Assembly: GCA_902772605.1 (NCBI GenBank)
Contig: CACYBG010000281.1
Location: 1 to 35,419 of the forward strand
Direction of reading: 5' to 3'
DNA: 35,419 nt
DNA from: an uncultured Spirochaetaceae bacterium
GTDB lineage: Bacteria > Spirochaetota > Spirochaetia > Treponematales > Treponemataceae
The notes beneath the pieces were generated by a model. It had not been told where the DNA came from. It did no database searches and saw nothing but the letters and a program-made list of their open reading frames with translations. Both the position numbers and the translations under genes were made by a program. Shown piece by piece: positions 18,090 through 26,748 of the stretch (the stretch's first letter is position 1; every line of letters begins with the position of its first letter).

Positions 18090-18118
18090 CTTACCGCATG
18101 ACTTGAGCGGAAAAACTT

Positions 18119-18520
18119 TCATTCTGTATAGGAATCCGCAACGGCCTGGGCCTTGAACTTGTTGTCGTAGAGCGTTACGAGGCTTTCATCAAGCCAGCCC
18201 TGTTCAAAGGAGTACCAGACGGTAGTGTGTTCGTTCTTTCCGGTCCCCGTAGTGACGTATTTCTTTCCGAGCAGACGCATGATTTCGCCGCGACGGGCAT
18301 GCGATGCAACGGGACTTTCGAACGAGGGATCCTTTCTGAACGCAGCATAAGGTTCGCGTACAAGGGCCCAATCCACGGTCGGAGAAAGTTCAATCGAGTT
18401 GGAGTCTGAAATGTCTATGGTCCTGTTTCGGGAGCAGGAAGCCAGAGGAAGAGCAAGGACCAGAACCAAAAGCAACGAAGGAAGTGCAAGGCTCCCGTTT
18501 GAACGAATCTTAACCGCCAT
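18119..18520 (-). CDS. Small lipoprotein with SH3-like domain
   Basis: The 133-residue product has a basic start, a long hydrophobic stretch and the lipobox LASC, so it is a probable lipoprotein. The mature part contains ARRGEIMRLLGKKYV...WYSFEQGWLDESLVTLY, which reads like a bacterial SH3 (SH3b) domain; such domains often bind peptidoglycan or proteins. The ATG at 18520 is chosen because GGTGGA lies 8 nt upstream and it falls one base after the Nudix stop. An ATG at 18535 would overlap the Nudix gene and add five residues. It is the second gene of a two-gene operon. The specific role is unknown. Confidence 0.72.
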   Translation of the reverse strand: MAVKIRSNGSLALPSLLLVLVLALPLASCSRNRTIDISDSNSIELSPTVDWALVREPYAAFRKDPSFESPVASHARRGEIMRLLGKKYVTTGTGKNEHTTVWYSFEQGWLDESLVTLYDNKFKAQAVADSYTE

Positions 18521-18521
18521 T

Positions 18522-18932
18522 CTATTTTCCACCATTTAAAACGTATTCCCTTACAGAGGGATAAATGCTCATGTCGCTGTCGACGAAATTCAAGCCGGCA
18601 ATCTCATCGATGTCCGCCCACCTGTATTCCGTATGTTCCGTCAGCCTGTACCTGAAAAACTTTCCCCTGTGAGGAACCTTCACCGTATAGGCATGCAGGA
18701 TGTTCTTACCGTTGTGCTCGAATTCGGCCTCTGCAATCTTAAGTCCGGGCTTCACCTTAATGCCGAATTCCTCCCTGAATTCACGGACGAGCGCCATAAG
18801 GTCGTCTTCGCCTTCATCAACCTTTCCGCCGGGAAATTCCCAGCGTCCACCCATCTGTCCAACGGGATTCCTGTGGGCTATAAGCACCATGCGCCCGTGG
18901 ACGGCAATTCCTGCTACAGAGTTCTTCGCCAT
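18522..18932 (-). CDS. Nudix hydrolase, MutT-like
   Basis: Nudix enzymes hydrolyse nucleoside diphosphates linked to another group; MutT types remove oxidised dGTP. The 136-residue protein carries a perfect Nudix box, GX5EX7REUXEEXGU, from GKVDEGE to REFREEFGI (about residues 36-58). It is preceded by the usual WEFPGG and a lead-in VAGIAVHGRMVLIAHRN. A WADIDEI segment near the C-terminus also matches MutT/CTP-pyrophosphohydrolase-like members. AAAGGAA lies 8 nt before the ATG. The substrate cannot be fixed from sequence; MutT-type sanitation is the first guess. It is followed at once by the SH3-like lipoprotein gene. Confidence 0.9.
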   Translation of the reverse strand: MAKNSVAGIAVHGRMVLIAHRNPVGQMGGRWEFPGGKVDEGEDDLMALVREFREEFGIKVKPGLKIAEAEFEHNGKNILHAYTVKVPHRGKFFRYRLTEHTEYRWADIDEIAGLNFVDSDMSIYPSVREYVLNGGK

Positions 18933-19068
18933 AATAAAGTTCCTTTCGCCTCTCCAAAACGATCATGAAGGGCCTTGAAATGTACATCGGACCGGAACAG
19001 GCCGAATCCGACGGAGATATCTTCACCCTCCTTCAAGCTTCCCGAAAAAGCTAGAAGAAAGAGGAAAA

Positions 19069-19524
19069 TCAGATTATTATCACCTTGGGCAGAACGAAAT
19101 GAAGCAGTGCGGAGACGAAACATCCCACGCCGATGTATTTCCGTGAATCTATGAATATGGACTTAAGCCTTTCGTCAAGCTCAAAATCCTTTACCGAGGT
19201 GCTGACTGCATAGAATTCCAGAAGTATTGATGCACCACCCATAAGGCCGGCACATGCAGGCAACAGGTCGCCGATTATGACGATTCCCCCGTACGGAGAA
19301 AAGAGCTTTATGAACGCAACAACGATTGAAATGAGTCCGATCAGGAACCTTACGCTGCGCGCGTTCAATCCCTTGAAGCCCTTCTTTCCGACCGATGGAG
19401 AATCTGCATCCGGTACGGCAGGCATTCCGACTTCCTGACCTGCGGAAGTCAAATCAACTCCGTAAACGAGGATGAGCCCTACGAATATATTCATAACAAC
19501 AGAAAGACAATAAAACTGTACCAT
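19069..19524 (-). CDS. Four-span membrane protein of unknown function
   Basis: Not recognised. The 151-residue protein has about four hydrophobic spans: residues 3-22, 58-75, 79-104 and 130-149. A polar loop rich in Pro, Ser and Gly lies between the first two, and an acidic/basic loop (DFELDERLKSIFIDSRK) before the last. AGGATAGGG precedes the ATG at 19524; a second ATG ten residues in (MNIFVG) is an alternative. An extended -10 promoter lies about 85 bases upstream, so it is probably transcribed on its own. It could be a small envelope or energy-coupling membrane protein, but nothing specific supports that. Confidence 0.72.
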   Translation of the reverse strand: MVQFYCLSVVMNIFVGLILVYGVDLTSAGQEVGMPAVPDADSPSVGKKGFKGLNARSVRFLIGLISIVVAFIKLFSPYGGIVIIGDLLPACAGLMGGASILLEFYAVSTSVKDFELDERLKSIFIDSRKYIGVGCFVSALLHFVLPKVIII

Positions 19525-19608
19525 ATCCCTATCCTTGACCGTAAAAACCGGTTTTTCCCGGAATTACGCCGTCAGTGAGGAACGTCGAAACAACGTCCAC
19601 GGACAATG

Positions 19609-19617
19609 ATTATACCA
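19609..19617 (-). promoter_or_regulatory. Extended -10 promoter for the four-span membrane protein
   Basis: On the minus strand TGG is followed directly by a perfect TATAAT (19614-19609). No good -35 box is present, as expected for an extended -10 promoter. It gives a leader of about 75-80 nt. Confidence 0.6.
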
Positions 19618-19710
19618 CGAAAGAAGAAAATTTAATAGATGCGGAGGCAAAATTTAAGCTTTGACATTCAACGGACGTACGTAAAACTGCCGGAAACGGT
19701 TCAAGTCAAG

Positions 19711-20298
19711 CTACTTTGCAACAACCTTGCAGGAAAGCTCCACGCTCTCTCCGCCGCAATCGACTTTCGCCCTTATTTTCGTTATTTCGTAATTGGAGAA
19801 AGTAATGCGGCCAGTCTCCTTTTTTCCTGAATCCGTGAATTCGAATTTTTTCTCCTTCCTTTCGAAATCGTTTCCATCGGCATCCACCGCCCAGAATTCG
19901 ACGTTCACGTCCATACGCCCTATCCCGTCCCTGAACCGGCTTCCCGTGGATCTGGACATGTCCATTGATACGAAAACGCTGTCATCGAAAGAAAAAGCAG
20001 AAAGACTGCAGAATACGCCGCCTACGGTATCCTCATGGGACTTTTTTCCGAACAGGCTTATCAGAATGACAACGGCGAACATGACGACCATTGCGATGAA
20101 AATCATCCGGTTCATCTTCGTGCTTACAAGGACCCTGAAAAGCCCCCTCTTGGGTGCGGACTTTCCGGTTGCCAGGTCGCTGTAAACCTTGGGTTCGTAC
20201 TTACGGAATTCACCGTCCTTGTGGTGAAAGACTATGGGCTGCTCGCCTTCCGCATAGGAATCTGCAGGTCCGTCTGAAAAATTGATTTCGGAATCCAT
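19711..20298 (-). CDS. Single-span envelope protein of unknown function
   Basis: No family recognised. The 195-residue protein has a cytoplasmic-looking hydrophilic N-terminus (about 60 residues), one membrane span (about 65-84), and an extracytoplasmic domain of about 105 residues. That domain reads as beta-strands (DMSRSTGSRFRDGIGRMDVNVEFWAVD, ITFSNYEITKIRAKVDC) and looks like an Ig-like or FxLYD-type fold. GGGGGAGGA sits just before the ATG at 20298 and decides this start over one 18 codons upstream inside the lipoprotein gene. It starts 11 nt after the stop of the NHL-like lipoprotein, so the two form an operon and may act together in the envelope. Confidence 0.75.
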   Translation of the reverse strand: MDSEINFSDGPADSYAEGEQPIVFHHKDGEFRKYEPKVYSDLATGKSAPKRGLFRVLVSTKMNRMIFIAMVVMFAVVILISLFGKKSHEDTVGGVFCSLSAFSFDDSVFVSMDMSRSTGSRFRDGIGRMDVNVEFWAVDADGNDFERKEKKFEFTDSGKKETGRITFSNYEITKIRAKVDCGGESVELSCKVVAK

Positions 20299-20309
20299 GA
20301 ATCCTCCCC

Positions 20310-21521
20310 CTAACGCTTTAGAATGGACTGAATCAGGGAATCGGTCTGCCACCAGAGTATGTGGACCTTATCCGATTTTGCGACAAGTTCCGAGAGGACT
20401 CCGGAATTGCTCAGGTTGAAGCTGTAGAAAAGCGTATTCCTGTGGTCGGCCTTGATTTTCCTGTTGAGGATTATCTGTCCGTTACCCTGCACCATCTGAA
20501 GTTCGAATCCGTCGTCTATCACGGCCATGAAGAAAAACCATCCGCTTGAACTTACGCCAAGGAAGTCGTACGGGATGTTGTAGTGCGCATCGGAAAACTC
20601 TCCTTCGGCATCCTCAACGTGAGGCATGATTTCCAAAGGCCTGTCGTAAAGTCCGCTTTCAACGTTCAGCGGATATATGAGGGACTTGTCGTACCTGATT
20701 CCGGACTGCATGCGGCTCGACTCGTCGATGTTCGGAACGGAACAGTCAACGCTTATGTAGAGCTTCCTTTCAGTATAGTCCGGGACAACGTTGCCGATTT
20801 CCATGTAGTATTCCTGACCGTCCGAATAAGGGACCGGAATGTACTTCCTGTCGATCCTGACGGTAAAGAGCATGTATCCGTTTTCCGCAAACCAGTAGAC
20901 CCTGGGTCCGTCACCGGTTATGCAGACGACCACGAGTTCCTGGCTGTCGGTTACGTAAATCTTCTTTACGAGTGGGAAAGGCGTTCCGCCCGGTCCCTGC
21001 TGTCCCAGATAGCCAAGGAAGTTACCGTCGGCATCGAAGCGGAGTACGACCTGATTGACGTATTCGCCTATCTCGTCGTCCATCTCCTGCCTTTCGACGG
21101 GAAGCCTGTCCACGACGTAGAGGTTCTTCTTGGAATCTATCGCCACATCGCTCGTACTGTTGAACGGATAGGAGATTGCGCGCCTGGTTGCGTTCAGTTC
21201 CTCTCCGTTTTCAGTCGCAAAGGATGGAGTCGGATTCATTTCCTCGCTGTAATAGAGGGTTAGGAGGTCTCCGTAAGAACTCAGTTCCATCACCTTGCCT
21301 GATTCGCTGTTCGCTATGTAGAAAAAGCCGTCCCTCATTGCGAAACTGGTGGAAATGTTCCCTACCTGAGAATAGTCGAAAAGGTTTATCTCATCCTCGA
21401 AATTTCCATATTCAAGGGTGAACACCTCCTGCTCCTCAAGTGCCGTCGATGAATTGGAGCAGGATGAAAAAAACAGAGTGGATAATCCTAATGTAAAAAA
21501 AATACGACGAGATTTTGTCAT
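20310..21521 (-). CDS. NHL-like beta-propeller lipoprotein
   Basis: The 403-residue product begins MTKSRR, a hydrophobic stretch and FSSC (Cys21), a spirochaete-type loose lipobox. The mature part shows repeated propeller-blade phrases, for example DVAIDSKKNLYVVDRLP, VVLRFDADGNFLGYLGQQGPGG and KKIYVTDSQELVVVC, as in NHL/6-bladed propeller proteins. Such lipoproteins usually act in protein binding at the cell surface or periplasm; the partner here is unknown. No Shine-Dalgarno-like sequence precedes the ATG at 21521 and the upstream DNA is very AT-rich. The nearest good promoter would start transcription almost at the ATG. Confidence 0.8.
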   Translation of the reverse strand: MTKSRRIFFTLGLSTLFFSSCSNSSTALEEQEVFTLEYGNFEDEINLFDYSQVGNISTSFAMRDGFFYIANSESGKVMELSSYGDLLTLYYSEEMNPTPSFATENGEELNATRRAISYPFNSTSDVAIDSKKNLYVVDRLPVERQEMDDEIGEYVNQVVLRFDADGNFLGYLGQQGPGGTPFPLVKKIYVTDSQELVVVCITGDGPRVYWFAENGYMLFTVRIDRKYIPVPYSDGQEYYMEIGNVVPDYTERKLYISVDCSVPNIDESSRMQSGIRYDKSLIYPLNVESGLYDRPLEIMPHVEDAEGEFSDAHYNIPYDFLGVSSSGWFFFMAVIDDGFELQMVQGNGQIILNRKIKADHRNTLFYSFNLSNSGVLSELVAKSDKVHILWWQTDSLIQSILKR

Positions 21522-21528
21522 AAATAAT

Positions 21529-21557
21529 AGAATAAAGAATAAAGTTTATATTGTCAA
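21529..21557 (-). promoter_or_regulatory. Promoter of the NHL-like lipoprotein operon, possibly leaderless
   Basis: On the minus strand, perfect TTGACA (21557-21552), a 17-nt spacer and TATTCT (21534-21529). The predicted start near 21522 coincides with the ATG at 21521. A competing pair, TTGAAT (21572-21567) with TATAAA (21550-21545), spacer 16, would give a leader of about 15-20 nt. Confidence 0.55.
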
Positions 21558-21813
21558 TTGAGAGAAAATTCAATATTATTAATGAGATATAGAAATGTGG
21601 ACATTAAAAAAAACTCTAAGGCGTTTTCAGATGTTCCCGCACCTCTTTTGATGAGACGGATTCCGGGATGAAGTTTCATCACCAGGGGGATGCACCCATT
21701 TTTATAGGCGGACAGGGACAGGCGTTTCCATGCTCCGCAAAATGCAGTTTCTCATATCTGCAATCAATTTCAGGAGGAACGGTCACAAGGAGAATGGCCG
21801 TCTCGATTCATTT

Positions 21814-24603
21814 ATGTTTGATAAAATATTAACATTCATTTTCGGCTCACAGAACGAACGCGACGTAAAGGCTTTGAAGCCCGTCATTGCAAAGGTTGAG
21901 GAAAAGGAAAGCTGGGCCCAGTCCTTCAAGGACGAAGATTTTCCGAAGCAGACCCAGATCCTCAAGGATCGCCTTGCCAAGGGTGAAACACTGGACGACA
22001 TACTCCCAGAGGCTTTCGCGCTTGCAAGGGAAGCTGCATACCGCGTACTCGGCGAACGTGCATATCCCGTACAGCTGATGGGATCCCTCGTGCTCCATAC
22101 CGGACGCATAACCGAAATGAAGACGGGTGAAGGAAAGACGCTCATGTGCGTTGCCGCTGCATACCTCAACTCACTTTCAGGAAAAGGCGTACACATCGTC
22201 ACCGTAAACGACTATCTTGCGGAACGCGACTCACAGTGGATGGGCCGCGTCTACAAATTCCTCGGTCAGACGGTCGGATGCATCCTGAGCAACATGGACA
22301 ACGAAGCAAGGAAGGCCGCATACGACTGCGACATCACCTACGGAACGAACAACGAGCTCGGATTCGACTACCTCCGCGACAACATGCAGATCGACATCAA
22401 GCGCAAGGTCCAGAGGGGCTTCAACTTCTGTATCGTTGACGAAATAGACTCCATCCTCATCGATGAGGCAAGGACTCCTTTGATCATTTCCGGTCAGGGA
22501 GAGGACGACACGTTCAAGTACCACGAGGTCGACAAGTACGTGGACATGTTCACCGAGGTCGCAAAGGATCCGAAGACCAACGACTATCCTGAAGAAGTAG
22601 ACATGACCCCGGAGGAGCGAGAGGCGCTTCCAGGCGAATACAAGGTCGATGAAAAGAGCAAGAGGATTTCGTTCACCAACAGGGGCATGAACAAAATCAA
22701 CGACATACTGCATCAGCACAACCTGATTTCCGCCGACTCCACGGTTTTCGACGAGCAGAACTTCGAATACGTACACTACTTCACCCAGGCAATCCGTGCA
22801 CACGTACTCTACCATGCAGACGTAGACTATGTCGTAAAGGACGGACAGGTCCAGATAGTCGATGAATTCACGGGACGCATACTTGAAGGACGTCGCTACG
22901 GTGACGGACTCCATCAGGCCATAGAAGCAAAGGAGCACCTGAAGATTGCACAGAGGAACAGGACGCTTGCGACAATCACGTTCCAGAACTTCTTCAGGAT
23001 GTATACGAAGCTTTCCGGAATGACCGGTACGGCAGCAACGGAAGCCGTTGAGTTCAGCAAAATCTACAAGCTTGACGTAGTCGCAATTCCGACGAACAAG
23101 CCTGTTGCAAGAAAGGATGAAAACGACGAGGTATACCTCAACGAAAGCGACAAGTGGGATGCCATCGTCAATGAGATAGACCAGGTCCACAAGAAGGGAC
23201 AGCCTGTGCTTGTCGGTACGGTATCAGTCGAAAAGTCTGAGCATCTTTCGGCTCTCCTCACCAGACGCGGAATCAGGCACGAGGTACTCAACGCAAAGAA
23301 CCATGCCCGAGAGGCAACGATCATAGCCGAAGCCGGTGCAAAGGGTGCCGTAACGGTCGCAACAAACATGGCTGGACGCGGTACGGACATCAAGCTCGGC
23401 GGAAGCCCGGAAATGAGGGCAAGGAAGAGGGCCGGAACGGAGGCAAGCCAGGAACAGTTCGATGCAACCCTGAAACTCGAAAAGGAAAAGTGGCTTAAGG
23501 ACTACGAAGAGGTCAAGAGTCTCGGAGGACTTTATGTCATCGGTTCCGAAAGGCATGAAAGCCGCCGAATCGACAATCAGCTCCGCGGACGCTCAGGACG
23601 ACAGGGAGACCCGGGACGCAGCAAATTCTACATATCGATGGACGACGATTTGATGAGGCTTTTCGGCGGTGAACGCATGAAGAAGATAATGTCATCAGTC
23701 GGAATGAAGCCGGGTGAGCCGATAGACCATCCGTGGCTCAACAAGTCCATCGAAAAGGCACAGAAGAAGGTCGAGGAAAGGAACTTTGAAATAAGAAAGA
23801 ACCTTCTCGACTACGATGACGTCCTGAATCAGCAGAGGAACTTCATCTACCAGCAGAGGGATGCAATACTTGAGGACGAGGATCTCAGCACCCGCGTAAT
23901 CAACAATGCAAAGGACACGGTTGCCGAGCTTTTCGATGAATACAGGCACACGAAGAAGTCAGGTTCCGCACAGAGCGCACTTGTAGACCGAATCCACGAG
24001 CTGTTCGGACAGACGCCTTCATTCGACCAGCTGTCAGAGGAAAGCATCAATGCACTCCTCCAGAACGACATAACCCAGAAGGAGCTTCTTGTCGGAAAGC
24101 CTAACTTCAACATGTTCATCCGCTACCAGTACATACAGATGATCGACAAGAAATGGCTCGACCAGCTGGAATACCTTGACGGACTCCGTGAAGCAGTGCA
24201 CCTCCGCTCATACGGAAGCAAGAACCCGCTCACAGAGTACAAGAACGACGGATTCGACCAGTTCGACGTAATGCTCGAATCAATCAGGAAGGCTGTCGAA
24301 AGCAGAATCTTCAAGGTCAAGATTCAGGTTCAGCCGTCATCAGAGGTACGCAGGCCACCGCAGCAGAGGATGCAGATGAACGCACAGCATGAAGAGGCCC
24401 GGTCTGCAATAGCGCCTCAGCAGGCACAGCAGGCATTCAACGCAAGGCAGGCACAGCAGGGAGCCGCGAACACAGGAATGAAATCCGGTCGGCAGGGACA
24501 GTCGGTTACGGTCATGAGGACTCTGCCGAAGGTCGGAAGAAACGATCCGTGTCCATGCGGAAGCGGCAAGAAATACAAGCAGTGCCACGGAAGGAACTCC
24601 TAA
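21814..24603 (+). CDS. secA: Preprotein translocase ATPase SecA
   Basis: SecA drives Sec-dependent export through SecYEG. The 929-residue protein is complete: Walker A MKTGEGKTL (102-110), Walker B VDEIDSILIDEARTPLIISG, the PTNKPVARKD region, helicase motifs NMAGRGTDIKLGG and SERHESRRIDNQLRGRSGRQGDPG, the scaffold/wing region, a Gln/Ala-rich low-complexity linker (about 850-890), and a C-terminal zinc motif CPCGSGKKYKQCH (913-925) for SecB or ribosome contact. The ATG at 21814 matches the family start (MFDKILTFIFG) but has no ribosome site at normal distance; AAGGAG lies about 20 nt upstream. An in-frame ATG at 21730 would add 28 residues. Confidence 0.97.
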   Translation: MFDKILTFIFGSQNERDVKALKPVIAKVEEKESWAQSFKDEDFPKQTQILKDRLAKGETLDDILPEAFALAREAAYRVLGERAYPVQLMGSLVLHTGRITEMKTGEGKTLMCVAAAYLNSLSGKGVHIVTVNDYLAERDSQWMGRVYKFLGQTVGCILSNMDNEARKAAYDCDITYGTNNELGFDYLRDNMQIDIKRKVQRGFNFCIVDEIDSILIDEARTPLIISGQGEDDTFKYHEVDKYVDMFTEVAKDPKTNDYPEEVDMTPEEREALPGEYKVDEKSKRISFTNRGMNKINDILHQHNLISADSTVFDEQNFEYVHYFTQAIRAHVLYHADVDYVVKDGQVQIVDEFTGRILEGRRYGDGLHQAIEAKEHLKIAQRNRTLATITFQNFFRMYTKLSGMTGTAATEAVEFSKIYKLDVVAIPTNKPVARKDENDEVYLNESDKWDAIVNEIDQVHKKGQPVLVGTVSVEKSEHLSALLTRRGIRHEVLNAKNHAREATIIAEAGAKGAVTVATNMAGRGTDIKLGGSPEMRARKRAGTEASQEQFDATLKLEKEKWLKDYEEVKSLGGLYVIGSERHESRRIDNQLRGRSGRQGDPGRSKFYISMDDDLMRLFGGERMKKIMSSVGMKPGEPIDHPWLNKSIEKAQKKVEERNFEIRKNLLDYDDVLNQQRNFIYQQRDAILEDEDLSTRVINNAKDTVAELFDEYRHTKKSGSAQSALVDRIHELFGQTPSFDQLSEESINALLQNDITQKELLVGKPNFNMFIRYQYIQMIDKKWLDQLEYLDGLREAVHLRSYGSKNPLTEYKNDGFDQFDVMLESIRKAVESRIFKVKIQVQPSSEVRRPPQQRMQMNAQHEEARSAIAPQQAQQAFNARQAQQGAANTGMKSGRQGQSVTVMRTLPKVGRNDPCPCGSGKKYKQCHGRNS

Positions 24604-24649
24604 TCTGACTGATTGAAACGGTGTCGGACTCATCCGGCTCACATAAAGA

Positions 24650-24714
24650 CGGATCTTGGATAAAAGGCTTTCACCTGCAAGGGTTGGAACGCAAAATCCG
24701 GGGTCCGTTTTTTT
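24650..24714 (+). terminator. Probable terminator after secA
   Basis: CGGATCTTGGAT (24650-24661) can pair along its full length with ATCCGGGGTCCG (24696-24707), including four G·U pairs, with a loop of about 34 nt. Seven T follow. The long loop lowers confidence. Confidence 0.55.
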
Positions 24715-24774
24715 ATGCAAAAAAAATGCCGCAGAATCTTCTTCCACGGCACATGACATATGTTTTTAATCAGG

Positions 24775-26553
24775 TCAGTTCTTTTTTCCTGGACGTCCGA
24801 AACGGTTCAGCGGCCAAATCCTCAATCCGGCCTTTCCAAGTATCCGGTTGCGGTTTACGTACTGAGGGGAAAGGTTCGTAGCGTACGTTACCGAGTAGGC
24901 GTCTCCTGCATACAGGGGTTCGAACACCCTTTCGTAGGAATGCCTCATGTCGGATGAATTGTAGCGGTTGTCTCCCATCATGAAATAGCAGTTTTCGGGT
25001 ATGAACACGGGATTTCCCGATGCATCGTTTGCAGGGAACGGTCCCATGTTGCGCTGATCCATCTGGGTTACGTACATTATGAGCCTTTCAAGCACTTCCA
25101 TCTGCTCGTTCCTGTACGTATCGGAACTCCACTGCATGTCGTCGGCATTGTTCGAAAGGAGTTCACCGCTCCTCACCATGATTCTTCCCATCGTGAGCTT
25201 TATCATGAGGTTGAGCCTGAACCTGGAATCGGTGTAAAGGTCTCCGCCGACAAGCGATATTCCGGACACACCGTTCTTTTCGGTATATGCGTTGAGGTTT
25301 TCGAACCCTGAATGCCAGTCGTTCATGAAGTGCCTGAACCAGTCGGCGCCTCCATCCGCAGTAAGGAGCTTCAGGACGCTTTTCGACGTAGTGGAAGGCA
25401 GTCCGTAAACAATCAGGTCGTCCGTAGGAATGAGGTTCTTTCCGTCTACATCCTTGGCTCCCATTGCAAGCCTTGAAAAACGCTCCGTAAGTGACATGCA
25501 CTCAAGCTTTACGGATTCAAGGTCCAGGTTGCGCCTTTCCTCCTCCACCCTGAGGACGTCTTCATAGCTTGACTGGCTCATCGGGAAATCCCTCACCTTC
25601 TGCCTGATGGATGCTGGGAGTGCATTGAGGTTCCATACCGCCCAATCGGAATCTTCGGAGACCAGCCTGAAGTCCGAAGTCCTTGTCCTGGCATAGAGCT
25701 TTCCGTCCATGAGCATGAGCTGCTCGCCGGGAAGGCCTACTACTCGCTTGACAAGGGGATCAGCCTTAATGGCTCCGTTTTCATCGGTGTTGGACTTTAC
25801 GAAAGTCAGCGTCAGCATGTATACGAACTGGGACATGAAGGTCTTGACCTCGTTTTTCCTGTCGTTCGAATAATGCGGGTTCCTGAATACGACGACATCA
25901 CCCCTGTCGTACTTCTGGATGTACGGAAGGCCGACGTCGCTGAGCGGAAATTTCGGTCCGGCAAGGGTCTTTCCGACTGCAACCCTGTCGCCTATCAGGA
26001 ATGTCGAGACCATGGATTCGGAAGGTATCTCATACAGCTGGAAAATGAATATGTTGAGGAGGACGATTGTGAATACCGCCTGCACCAGTGCATCGACCCA
26101 TTCCGCGATTTCAATTCCGACGCGCTTTATTCCGTGGTAAACCTTCTTCGGATGCTCGTCAAGGTATTTCTTCCACTCGTCATTGACCTTTCCGATGCGC
26201 TTTTCCGAAAGGCGGTACTGAATCATGAACGAAAGCACTGTTATCAGCACCCAGATTATTGCAGCGGCCAGGTCAAGTCCGTATGGACATGCATTCTCCC
26301 CTGCACGCTGAATCACGAATGCGGAAATCAGCACGAAAGGCTCATACTGGAAGAACCTCCGGACCATTCCCAGATGATTCACTGCGTTTTTCTTCAGCAG
26401 AAGGTAAATGGTGACGTATGATATCGCCGCAGTAAACAGTATGGACAGCGGAAAAGCTAGGACCGAAATATCCCTGTGAAACGACAGACACAGGAAGGAA
26501 AAAACGGCTGACAGCACAAGATTTACATAAACGTAGGCTTTCAGTTTTCTCAT
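24775..26553 (-). CDS. lepB: Signal peptidase I with a large insertion
   Basis: Signal peptidase I (S26 family) removes signal peptides from exported proteins at the inner membrane. The 592-residue protein has about four N-terminal spans (11-25, 30-53, 71-82/95-112, 155-172), then the catalytic Ser180 in IPSESMVSTFLIGDRV, the general-base Lys269 in DPLVKRVVGLPGE, and the late box GDNRYNSSD (527-535). Lys to GDN distance is about 258 residues against about 127 in E. coli, so a helical segment of about 130 residues is inserted between conserved boxes. GGGGG precedes the ATG at 26553 and decides it over a start 29 codons upstream. A TGC-TATATT extended -10 (26631-26623) is the likely promoter. 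It lies opposite secA, end to end. Confidence 0.92.
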   Translation of the reverse strand: MRKLKAYVYVNLVLSAVFSFLCLSFHRDISVLAFPLSILFTAAISYVTIYLLLKKNAVNHLGMVRRFFQYEPFVLISAFVIQRAGENACPYGLDLAAAIIWVLITVLSFMIQYRLSEKRIGKVNDEWKKYLDEHPKKVYHGIKRVGIEIAEWVDALVQAVFTIVLLNIFIFQLYEIPSESMVSTFLIGDRVAVGKTLAGPKFPLSDVGLPYIQKYDRGDVVVFRNPHYSNDRKNEVKTFMSQFVYMLTLTFVKSNTDENGAIKADPLVKRVVGLPGEQLMLMDGKLYARTRTSDFRLVSEDSDWAVWNLNALPASIRQKVRDFPMSQSSYEDVLRVEEERRNLDLESVKLECMSLTERFSRLAMGAKDVDGKNLIPTDDLIVYGLPSTTSKSVLKLLTADGGADWFRHFMNDWHSGFENLNAYTEKNGVSGISLVGGDLYTDSRFRLNLMIKLTMGRIMVRSGELLSNNADDMQWSSDTYRNEQMEVLERLIMYVTQMDQRNMGPFPANDASGNPVFIPENCYFMMGDNRYNSSDMRHSYERVFEPLYAGDAYSVTYATNLSPQYVNRNRILGKAGLRIWPLNRFGRPGKKN

Positions 26554-26748
26554 AAGACCCCCGGACAGTTTTTTAATCGTACTTTGCCCCTTTAATGTAG
26601 AATTTTTCGGAGGCACCTGTAGAATATAGCAAAAAAACACGGAATAGACTATAGTTTTTCATGGTAAGATTTAGGGAACAGCTGATTAATACACGAAGCA
26701 TCAATCGGAGATTCCTTAAGTCCACGGAGATTTTAGGAGACGAATAAT

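Noticed and set aside
17865..18101. Open frame starting inside tRNA-Lys
   Set aside because: It begins within the tRNA and passes through the tRNA terminator; no ribosome site.
22231..23190. Long minus-strand open frame opposite secA
   Set aside because: Shadow of secA codon bias: no ribosome site, no domain, and secA is unmistakable.
24350..24500. Gln/Ala-rich repeats near the secA end
   Set aside because: This is the usual low-complexity linker before the SecA zinc motif, not a separate repeat element.
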